The position numbers were made by a program, and so were the translations under genes. From contig LSRY02000004.1 in the NCBI GenBank assembly GCA_001643675.2, positions 564,001 to 628,000 of the forward strand: a stretch of 64,000 nt of DNA, written 5' to 3'. Under the pieces are notes generated by a model. The model made no database searches. It worked only from the letters and a program-made list of their open reading frames with translations, and was not told where the DNA came from. The stretch comes from Monocercomonoides exilis. Taxonomy: Eukaryota > Preaxostyla > Oxymonadida > Polymastigidae. Position 1 is the stretch's first letter. Every line of letters starts with the position of its first letter. Shown here in pieces: positions 48,901-59,677 of this stretch.

Positions 48901-51900
48901 TCTCAGATTCTCACCTGTCCAACGAACAACATCACAGATGGGCAATTCACAGAAGGCTTTGTTACTTTCATCTCCATCTGCTGCTTCTTCATCTTCATCT
49001 TCATCTTCTTCAATGCTATCGTCATCAGCAGCTACAGCATTAGCATCCGCATCCTCAGCCGACTCTCTTTTTGACCCCACGCAATTCTCTTCCTTTTTAG
49101 ACAGAGAAGAGACGCGAGAAGAGAAAATGGTGCGTCTTCTTGTGAATCCACCTGGTTTCATTAGAGACATGCTGCACAACATGCCTGTGCCAAACCTCGT
49201 CCAGGACGATCAAGCAGAAGAGCTGCAGATGGAGAAGAAAGAGGAGTATTACTTCTTTGCATATGGACTGAACTTCTTCACCATCTTCAACGACAGCCCC
49301 GAGGAGATGGAGTATGACGAGTGTGAAGCTATTGTGGAGGTAGCGTTGCCTGATGGCACGAAGAAGAAGAAGAAGATGCTGATGAAGAAGAAGAAAACAC
49401 TGCATTATGACAGCGACGACGACGATGATGCAGACGGACGAGACAACGACAACGCAGACGATGCGAAGAAGCGGCAGAGGAGGGAGCTGAAGTCGTACTA
49501 TGACAAGATGCTGAGGGAGAGGAAGGAGGCACAGGGCAAACAGCACATAATGTCCCCGATGCTGCCCAGAAGGATGCAGAGTGTGTATTATTCGCCTCGC
49601 TTAGCTTCGAGATTCCCTTTCTCTGAGACATACAATGCAGTGGTGCAGTCTTCTTTCTTCCCTTATGCGTCTCCGCTGATTATACGGGCAGCGCATTTGA
49701 CACCAGCGCCGGCAAGAATCCTGCCTTATTATGCGCATTTCAACACAATGCTGTTTGACTTGGAGTTTGCGCGGGTGAAGATGCTGATGGAGAAAGAGAG
49801 AGAGAAAAGGTTGAGGGAGATTGAGCTGATGCAGAAGGAAGAGAAGAAGGAGAAGATAAAAGACGTGCTGAGCGACAAAGAGAAATGGGAGAAAGTGAAA
49901 AGATTGAAATGTGCGCTTTGCGAAGCAGCAAGAATCGCAAGCGAAGAAGAAGACTCAGACAAAACTTATGTCGCTAAGAAGAAAGAAGCAGTCATACGTA
50001 TTTTGAGTAAATTCGGTGGCTCAAAGAGGAAGGACACGCGATTCCAGTTTGACAGAGACGAGGGAAATATCCTCACAAATGCTGAAATCGACGAGTTTTC
50101 GCTGTCTGAACTGGAAGAATTGCTTGTTGCATGCGATGGGGTGTTGAGTCACACAGAGTTTTCTTCTTCTCTGCCTCAGCCGCAGATGAAGCTGCATCTT
50201 CCACTGCATCAGCTGACAAGCACAGGCGAGCCGCATGAAGATGCCAATGATATTCACAGAAAAGCCAAAGAGACTAAAGAAGCCAAAGAAAATAATGATT
50301 CAAAAACAGAATATAGCAACAGCATCATTAACAGTGAAGATGAGCTGCCACCAGCGTTTGTCACTCAAGTGCCGCCTCGTGTGGAGCAAGTGCAGCGGCA
50401 TCCGTATGAAGACGCCATCGCCTTTGGGAGAGAGGTGGAAGAGGCGAAGAAGAAAGGGATTGAGACAATAACGCTGCTGGGATACAAGAGAGTGGGGGAT
50501 GTTCTGGTGCAGCTGCGACCAGAAGAGAAGCAGGCGATGAAGAACGACGCAAGGCAGGTTGCAATGAAAGAGGCAAAGGAGGCAAAAGAAGCAAAAGAAT
50601 TGAAAGAAGCAAAAGAATTGAAAGAAGCAAAAGAATTGAAAGAGATGAAAGAAATGAAAGAAACAAATGAATCACACAAAGAGACAGAATCGCCAACACC
50701 TCCTCGTCGTGCCACTCTTGAGCAGAAGGAGCTGTCAAAGTCGTTCAGCGCCAAGTCCAAAACAACCGATGCAATCGCCTCGCCGAAGCGGCCTGCGTCT
50801 GCCCGCTTCTTGCACACAAGAACATTATCTTCTCCGCTCCTCACACCTCCTCAGCCTCTTCACCAGCTTCCTTCACAAAACACACAAAACACACAAATTT
50901 CACAGAATGCACAGAGCATCCAGAAAGCAGGCAGCTCGTCTCATTCAATCGAGGCGTCTGTGTTGTTTACCCCTCAGATGCACCGCTCTCCCTCTATCCA
51001 TGCTGCCTCATCTCCACTCACACGCACAGCATCCTCGCTCCAGTCATCAGATACTTCTTTGTCTCTTCCCTCATCTACGTCTTCATCTTCATCTTCTCCT
51101 TTGTCTTCTCCTTTATCCTATGCCAATTCTAACATCAATGCAAATGCTAAGCGTATTGACCAATCTTCTCCTTCTGAGCCATTCGGAGGCATTTCTTCTC
51201 CTTCATCCAAGTCAGTTGCTGAGCCGACGCTGCCTTCCTCTGCTGACTCTGCTGAAGTTGGCTATCCACCCTGTGAATTGAGTCTGCAGGGGTTAAGTTC
51301 AGACAGCAAGACAAGTCATGAGACATCATCATCAATGGCAGAACAAGAGAAGGAGAAAGAAAAAGAAAAAGAAAAAGAAAAAGAAAAGCAAAAGAAGTTG
51401 CCTGGATCGCGCTCTCAGTCACCTTCAACTCATCCAGCATCTCCCTTGTCTGTGTCCTCCACACCCAAATTGGAGCATTCCTCATCTCCCTCTTCTCCAC
51501 CATCTTCTTCTTCCTCCTCCTCTTCCAAGTCACACAAGAATCTTCCCACCCAAGTTCCCCCAAACACTCTCTGCCCCATCTGCTACCCTCCCTTCCAGTC
51601 TGTCTCTTCCTCCGCCTCATCCTCCCCTGCTCTTGCGCGCCTCAAGCTCCATCGCCGCTCTGCTTCTTCCTTCAACCTCTTCAGTAGTGCACTCAAATCC
51701 ACCCTCCCTGCCTCTGCCCCTTCCTCCCCCGTGCTTTCCTCTGCTCCTCTGACATCTCCAGCCGTCGCCCGCGTCATCTCCCAGTACACTTTTGCCCCTC
51801 CTTCTCCTTTTCACGGCCCCACTCCTGCCCGCACAGCGTCTCCTCTGCCTTCTTCAATGCTTTCTCCACCATCACACTCAATCACCTCTCCCCCCATGCA

Positions 51901-54900
51901 CACACTCTCCCCTTCGCCTAAGGTCACTTCCCCACTCATCAATGCCAACAGACCCAATCCAAAACATCGCAGACAGAACACAGTTGGAAGCTTGCCTGCT
52001 GTTAATCGGTTGCTCTCCCCGCCTTCCTCGCCTTCTCTCTCGCCTTTCGCTCAGGTGGCTGCTTCTTCTAATGCATCACCTTCTTCTTCTTCTTCTATTT
52101 CCTCTTCTGCTTCTTCTCCTTCTCCTTCTCCTTCGTTTGCCTCTTCGCCGCTCAGCCGCTCGTTTTCAAATGGAAGTTCAGCCAGCCTCTTCCGAATAGA
52201 TCCTTCAAGGCATTCTGCTTCAGCCACAAGAGAAGATACAAAAGAAGATGGAACAACATCATCATCAGCAGCATCAGCAATATCCACCCCAAGCTCTGTC
52301 AGACAAGTGCACATGAGGCGTTCCTCGTTCTCTCTGGCGACTCCAACATCGCATTCGATGCTGTCATCGCCTGTGACAACATCCAGTCCATTGACACAGG
52401 CATCGTCTACACTTGCTGTGGAGAATACACCCAGCAGAGATAGCACAGATAGCAATGATAGTGTGGATGGTAAAGAAGGGAAAGAAGGAGAGGACGGGAA
52501 AGAAGGAGAAAATGGAAAAGAAGGGAAAGAAGAAGAAGACAGAAAGGAGAGTGGAAAGGCAGAAAAGGAGCCTTCATCATCTTCATCTTCATCTCCATCA
52601 ACAGTTGTGCTTGTTGAGCAAACAGAGAAGCAGAATGAAGGAGAAGATGCAAAAGAAGCAGCAGCTGATGACGATTCGCTCTCACAATTCTCGTTTGACT
52701 CGTTTGTTGCGCCTTCTCCTCTTGTTGGCAAGCAGAAGAAGAACAAAAAGGACAAAAAAGAGAAGAAAGAGAAGAAAGAAAAGAAAGACAAATCGAAAAA
52801 GCAGAAAAAGCAGAAGGAAAAAGAACTTGCAACCCAATCATCCGAAGCAGAAGCAGAAGCAGAACATAATAATTCAACAGAAGAAACAGCAAACATTTAT
52901 TCTTCTTCTTCTCCTTCCACAACCACACAGCAAACTCCAACCTCCTCTGCTTATGCCAACGAAGACGATGCTCCTGCATCAGTCGTGCCTTTGTTTGAGC
53001 CCCTCACTCCTGCCCCTCCCAAATTAAGCGAGGCATTCTGCAAAGCCCCCACGCAAAACAACACCCCACCCTCACACAATGCCTCGGGAATGCGGTCACC
53101 TGCTGAGCAGTCGCTTCCTCCTCCTCCTCCTTCTTCTTCTTCTTCTTCTTCTTCTTCTTCTTCTTTGTCGTCATCGTTATCATCGTCATTGTCGTCTTCA
53201 CCTTCTGATTCCTCACCAGATATTCCGTTCTCTCCCTTCTCCCCATCTGTTGACGAGCATCCCTCTGCTCTCTTCCCATCAGGTGAAAACGGCCTCTCTG
53301 CAGAAGCAACTGGAAGCTTATTCCCCAAAATGCAGCAGCCACTCACAGCTGTCTTTAGAAAACAAACACAAAAAACAGGAAATGAAAGGAAAGAGAATAA
53401 AAATGTCAGATCTTTGGCTGATTTTTCTTCCTCTTCTGCTTCTGCTTCTTCCTCTTCCTCTTCCTCTTCCTCTTCTGCTGAATTACAATCCATATCTTCT
53501 TCATTTGTGGGAAAGAGACTTGCAGAAAGAGCGTCCTTTGAGAAAGAGCTGAAGAAACTGAGAGACCTTTTCGAAGCAGAAGAAATGTCATATTTCGCAT
53601 TCGATGCAATTGAAGCTAAAATTCTCAGAGAAAAAATCAAAGAAATTTCATCAGATTCACACGAAATTAGCGAAAATGACAGCAAAAAACAAAAATTATT
53701 GAATAAAGCAGCAAACAAGAACGAGCTGAAAAAACTGAAAATGCAAAGAAATCGTCTTCGATCAGGCAATTCGAGGCAGAAGTCTGTTTATGCGCCTCTT
53801 TTCCCTCTCTTCAAGGATGTCCCTTCAACATCGCGCATTTCATTCTGTCTGCAGGCTCCTTCCCTGTTGATGTTCAATGAGTCATCATCATCATCATCTT
53901 CTTCTTCTTCTTCTTCTTCTTCTTCTTCTTCTTCTTCTTCTTCTCTTCCATTCACTCAGGCTGCTCTGTCATCTCATAGCTTCTCAATCACACACAACAT
54001 ACACAATAGCAACAATAACCCCAACACACAAAACACACAAAACACACAAAATTCACAAAATTCACAGAACACTCCAAACACACAGAATTCACTGACAGAC
54101 AGCCATTCTCCTCTCTGCTGCACTCCGCAGGGACTTGCGTTAACTCCTCCAGCCACTCCACCTTTCACTGGGAGAGATCTTCATTCACCTGCCGAGTCGC
54201 CTCTCTCTCCTCACTCTCCTCATTCTGCTCATTCTTCTCTTGCTTTGGCTTCATCATCTTCTTCTGCATCTTCTACTACCTCTGCATCTTCTTCTTCTTC
54301 GCATAGCCGCTCTCTTCTTTCTCCTGTTTACGAGCAGCGCGATGCTCCTCTCCCTCTTTCCTCCTCCTCTTCCTCCTCCTCTTCTTTGTGCTCACACAGC
54401 CAGGAAGCTCATTCACAGTCCCCTCAGCTGGGTACCTCGTCCACACAAACACTTACCTCGCCTGCACTCAATTGGAGCAGCAACAGCTCTTCTCGCGCTT
54501 CTTCTCCCTCCACTCCTTCCTCTATGGCTTCAGTGTCTTCTATTTCTTCTTCTGATTCTGCTTCTCCTGAGAAGATTGTTCATTCTCCAAAATATTCACC
54601 CGAGCGCTTTGATTTGTTGTTGTATTTATCTCCTGCATCGCTGACACCTTCCCCACACAAACACACTGCAAGTGGCTGTTTGATCGACTTTGACGAGACA
54701 AGTGAGGACGATTCGAGTGAACACGAAGAAAGCACAGGCAGAGCATCACAATGGAATGATAGACAGCTGAAACCACCATGTTTGTCATTCAAGATGAAGT
54801 ATGCTAATTCAAAGGAAGCAAGTGAAAGAAGACAGAGAGAAAACAAGAAGATCGAAAGTACAAGTACAAGTGCAAGTTCAAGTACATCATGCTCAAGCTC

Positions 54901-57900
54901 AAGTTCAGCAAACACAAATGAATCAAATGAAAAGAAAAAATCTTCTTCTTCTTCTTCTTCTTCTTCTTCTACTCCACGCAGAGTGAAGCTTTGGAAGCAA
55001 CCTCCTCTGAAAGCCCTGAGAGACGCGATGGAGACCGGCGTGCTTCCATCTCTGGATGTTCTGTCTCTGATGCTCTCTTCATCAGACTCTTCTCTCTCAC
55101 AAGGCGATTCTTCTGTCTCTTCCTCTCCTTCTCGTTCATCTGCTTCATCAGCAACTGCCCAGCGGCTGGCTGCCTCGCTGCACCCGCTCAAAGCACCCAT
55201 CGCGCGCCGGCCGCGTTCGCCTTTTGCTCTTTCGTCTTCTCTTCAGCCAGGCGCTGATGCTGACTTGGCTGCAGCTGACGATCAACCACTCAGAACACTC
55301 ACACGCTCTCCCATGATGTCTATGATGGCCTCTTCAGCCAGGGCATTTGAGCAGAGAAACGAGATTAGTGAAAGAACAGCGTTTTCTGTGCCGGCTGAGA
55401 TGATGAATGGAACGATGATGATACTCGACATCACAGATGACAAAGAAGATGAAGCTTCATCTGTTGAGTCAAATGCACAAGAAACGAATGAAAATGAGTC
55501 AAGATCTGATTCTCAATTGGCACTTACTCCTCATCTGAATGGCGTTTCATTAGAATCTCAAGCTTCACAAGTTTCAAATAACGAAAGAAAACAAGATTCT
55601 CATTCGAATTTGGTTTCTCCTCTGTCAACTTCAACTTCAACAAAAGAACATAATTCGCCTCAGATGCCATCAAGCACAGACAAATCAACAAAGAAGCCGA
55701 GTGCTCCAACAGAATCAAGCTCATCCTCTCATTTGGCTGAACTCACAGCGAGCAAGTCGTCAAAGACAACTGCCATCACAAAAGTGCTGTCATCTCAGGT
55801 AAACACACCTCAATCCATTAAGCATAACAACAGCAACAACAACAATGTTCTTTCTCTTCATTCTTCGCCTTCTCAGTCTCCCACTCCATTGATTGATACA
55901 ACCGCATCCCCTGAGCACAAAGAACTCCCTTATCCTCGCCGTCTCCATTCGCCACCGCCTCCTCTACCTACATTGTCCATTCACAATTTAGGAATAGCTG
56001 AGACGTGTGGGCTGAGAGCAGCGATGGAAGATTGTGTGATGTTTGTCCCTGTCGGAGGGTGGGACATTGAGAAGCTGATTCTGAAGCACAAGTTTGATGT
56101 TCTGACAAGGCTGCTGAAGTACCCACACGAATTCAGACTGACGAAGAGAGGAATGAAGATGCTGAATCGCAGAGAGAAGTGGCTTTGGGAACAAGAGAAT
56201 CGAAAGAATTCAAAGAAAAGAGCAAAATACTCAAGACATTCAAAGGAAACAAGAGAAGAAGAGAGTGAAGATAACATCGCAAGTACATCAAGTGAAGGCA
56301 AAGGAAAAAGTCGCAGTTTGCACAGCCAGTGTGATTCTGAAGCTTCAGAAGCAGAAACAGAAACAGAAGCAGAAGCAGAAGCAGCGTGTCAGCAGAGCGA
56401 GTCGTGTGACAGATGGGACGAGTGTCTGGATCGCGAAGTGAAAGGCTGTGGAATATTTGCCATCTTCGATGGGCACAAAGGAATCGATGCTGCAAACTAC
56501 CTGACGTCTCATTTTGTTGATACATTCATTCTGACCGCAAAGGACGAGATTGAATCGGAGGAGGAGAAAAGAAGAGAAGGAGAAGGAGAATATGAAATGA
56601 AAGAAAAATGCAATGAAGAATTCGAAGAATTCGAAAATTCTGAAGATGACGAAAGCCAGAGTTTCAACGGATATCCCGAAGCTTCTGAAAGAAGCTCAGT
56701 TCATCCTTCTTCTTCTTCTTCTTCTTCTCGTTCCATGTCTATATTCTCTTCGATGTATCCACATGAGCCAGCCACCTCCTTCACCTCGACCACAAAACGA
56801 CCAGAGCCTCCTCTTCTCGGCCGCATCTTGCGCAAGACGCTCTTGTCTCTGGTCACACAGATCTTCCGCTGCGGCATCAACGCTGGCGCATGCGGGGTTG
56901 TTGCTGCTGTCACTCCGAAGAAAGTGTTCATTGCCAACTGCGGTGATTCGCGTGCTGTGTTAGTCTCCCGCTTTGTGGAAGCGCAAAACACAGCCAATGA
57001 GAATGCATCGTGTGCTGCAAATTCTTCTTCTTCGCCTTCTTCTTCTTCACAGCAAGAGAAGAAGGCAGAGAGCGGACGAGGATTCGACCAAGTTACTGCA
57101 TCAGCCACACATTCGTATCATTTGAGGGCAGATTTATTGCCTCATCCTGCTTTGCAATTGAAGGATACTATCCTTATCAACTCGCCAGCGTCTCTTCCGT
57201 TCACTTCTCCCTTCAGCACTCCACACCCTCAGCTGCCAAGTGCGATGTATGAAAGCTCGTCTTCATTGCGCGATTATTTGACCACAGGGCGCACATTGCA
57301 GATGGCTCGTGCAGCGTCCGCGCAGCCAAAGGAGCCTGAAGCGCGAATGATTTACGTGGGAAAGCCGCTTTCTGTTGATCACACTCCAATCTCGAGGAGG
57401 GAGATGGCATTCATCAAGGCAGATGGCGGGTTTGTGTCACCAGAGCGACGGGTGAATGGCACACTGGCGATGAGCCGATCGCTGGGTGACTTGGAAATCG
57501 CATCTGGGCTGAGTCACGAGGCAGACATATTCTGCTACAAGCTGTGCAGATGGTCGGGGCACAGAAATGGATGCCCTGTCGACCAGAAAAGAAGACACAG
57601 GAACGAAAAGCTGTGGTTCGGCAGTGCTTCAGAACAAAAGAATAAAGCAGAAGATAAGTCAAAGTGTTCATCAGAGCAAAATTCCATTCAGAAAAAGGAA
57701 ATCTTTCCTATTCTCCCGCACAACAACACACCTCAGCCGTACTGTTGCCGGTGTGCCGAGTATTTCCCATATGTTCCCCATTCGCTTGCACACCTCCTTC
57801 AGCTCTGGCTGACAGCCCCCATTTCATTCAAGACTCTCCGCCACGAATTCACAGACGACGGAGAAATACACCCAGAGGCTTTGCCTTTCGCACCGACAGA

Positions 57901-58357
57901 CAGCGCTCATTCGCTCATTAAGCGAAGCACCTTGGGGCTTTCGCTGGGATTGCTGGATGAATGTGATGATGGATCGAAGACTCAACTGTGCTCGTGTATG
58001 TGTCATGCAGTGAAGACGGAATCTTGGTTGAGGGAAGATGTGGCGCTTGTACTTGGCTGCGACGGGTTGTTTGGTGATGTCAGCAATCAGATGGTTGCAG
58101 AGATAGTTGCTTCGTCAATGGCAATTGCTGACGATGAAGACGAAGATGATGAGACAGACAGCGAAAGTTATGAAGAATTTGATGATGATGAGGACGATGA
58201 AGAGGATTTGTCGGGTTCGAAAAAGAGATTGTGCAAATGTTCATGTGATGCAGTGCCAAAGGGAAGGTTTGCACAAAAGGCTGCTTTGCGTCTCAAAGCG
58301 AGTTCTATTGCTTTGGATTCAACAGACAATGTCAGCGTGCTTGTTTTGATTCTATAA
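42916..58357 (+). CDS. Giant leucine-rich repeat protein with C-terminal PP2C phosphatase (about 4,997 residues)
   Basis: Four exons (42916-43170, 43237-43962, 44117-44291, 44520-58357) join in phase; the last is 13.8 kb. Residues about 30-490 are leucine-rich repeats (VAELDLSGNMLSELK, LRSLILGMNDLTNL, LHYLDLSFNRLTCVPPAL), with a stray repeat near residue 1340 (EFLMYIDVSFNRAGCF). About 3,700 residues of mostly low-complexity Ser, Lys/Glu and Asn/Thr sequence follow. From about residue 4200 a PPM/PP2C Ser/Thr phosphatase appears: RAAMEDC, GIFAIFDGHKG, GACGVVAAV, IANCGDSRAVLV, LSVDHTP, LAMSRSLGDLE, LVLGCDGLFGD and STDNVSVLVLIL. All metal-binding Asp positions I can check are kept, so activity is expected. 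The domain is stretched by acidic and Ser-rich inserts. The LRR-plus-PP2C order recalls PHLPP and some fungal adenylate cyclases, but no PH or cyclase domain is seen. Cytosolic location is inferred from the absence of a signal peptide. Role: perhaps a signalling phosphatase targeted by its repeats. Confidence 0.9.
44487..44515 (+). repeat. (CT)n polypyrimidine tract before a splice acceptor
   Basis: A near-pure CT dinucleotide run lies 3-4 bases before the acceptor AG at 44518-44519 of the last intron of the LRR-PP2C gene. It serves as the polypyrimidine tract. Slippage here would change tract length. Confidence 0.8.
50566..50664 (+). repeat. Coding tandem repeat of AKE/LKE units
   Basis: Within the LRR-PP2C gene, an imperfect repeat of GCAAAAGAA / TTGAAAGAA units (effective period 18) encodes alternating AKE and LKE triplets, then MKE. 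A charged single alpha-helix or coiled coil is likely. Confidence 0.85.
53881..53945 (+). repeat. Ser-coding (TCA)n(TCT)n microsatellite
   Basis: A run of TCA then TCT codons gives an unbroken stretch of about 22 serines in the LRR-PP2C protein. Similar runs lie at about 46605-46670, 53125-53166, 54360-54385 and 54943-54970. Confidence 0.9.
54010..54090 (+). repeat. Coding repeat of NTQ/NSQ units
   Basis: A 9-base unit (AACACACAA and variants with TCA) repeats about eight times and encodes NTQ/NSQ. A short related run is at about 50875-50920. It is a prion-like Asn/Gln/Thr stretch in the linker of the LRR-PP2C protein. Confidence 0.85.
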
Positions 58358-59677
58358 TCTTGTTTTGTTGAACTAGTTATCATTATTCTTTAAGTGTTGA
58401 AAACACGTTATGTTTGATAATATTTGTATTTTAAAATATGCTTTAATTTTTCTTTTTGTCAAATGTTTTATTACTTACATTAGCTTATTTCATTTTTATT
58501 TAGAAAAATATTTATATATATATCAATTTCCTGCAATACACTTTGTCTTAATATTCACTCTTTCCAGTCATTTTTAGTTAAAGCATTGATATTGTGTTAT
58601 ATATTACTTAATTATATTCAATATTTCTACAATTTCATTTATTTTCTTCTAAATAGTTTATTATGATTTGTAATTGTGATGTTTAAGTTGTTTCGAATTT
58701 GTTTTGTTTCTTTGTATATAACTCTATTCAACTAGCAAAAGAATAAGGTGATAATTTAGTGTTGTTTTTATGGAAATAATTGTTATTTAAAAACAAAATT
58801 AAAAAATTATGTATCACAAATACTTTTCTTTCAATTCCTCTTTAAAATTATAAAATCATCCTTCAACAAGTATTCACAATTTTTCCCTATTGCTTATACG
58901 TTTATGATTACGCTTCTTAGGATTTATGATTAATCTATTTCACTTCCCGTCTCTTTTATACATTTTTGTATTATTTGTGTGCACATGTACATACCTCTCT
59001 CAATCATACAAACAAGTATTTGTCAAACATAAAAAAGGATTTGGCGGAATATTTTATAAGGCAACTGTTCTTGGTTTGCCCTTTGTTGAAATAAATTTTG
59101 ATTTTTCATAATTTATGTTGTATAGGGGATCGGTGCAGTCCATTTATTTCAGTGCTTGCTATACTGATGGCAGCTTACACATTATTTATAAAAGAATGAA
59201 AATGGAGACTCTATTTTTTATTTTGGAGTTGATAACTTTTCTCCATACACGTTTTCATTTTTCTAATGCTTTTCCATTTTTTGCAATGAAATTTTTATAC
59301 TAAACCTTTAAAAAAAACAATTTTATTCTTGAAAGGAAATGTTAAAGTCTTTATTTCATTTCTTTATGTGAAATGTTCAACGATCGAATCGAAAATATTG
59401 CAACTTAAACAAAATAGGGAAATTTTCATTTTACTGATGAAAATGGATCATAAATAACCAAATTGTAAAAAAACAAATTTATACTGAAATGTTATCAAAC
59501 GAAAAAAATTAAACAATTTCAGGATAAAACACGAAAATGTTGAAGTGATTTTTATTTATGAGAATAATTGGTACATAATTTTTGTTGCTGTATTCAAAAC
59601 ATTCTCCCAAAAAAATGGTTGAATAATCTCTTTGGCATTTAGCAATGGTACTAACAATACAAAAATATAAAGAATTT
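58358..59677. other. 1.3 kb spacer between convergent 3' ends, no gene seen
   Basis: AT-rich sequence after the LRR-PP2C stop and before the 3' end of the RBR ligase gene. Short open frames near 58926-59303 have no protein-like composition. No repeat or RNA gene is recognised. Confidence 0.5.

Noticed and set aside
44395-58383. Many 60-280-codon frames on both strands across 44-58 kb, including acidic minus-strand ones
   Set aside because: They lie in other frames of the continuous LRR-PP2C exon and consist of complements or shifts of its Ser and Lys/Glu repeats.
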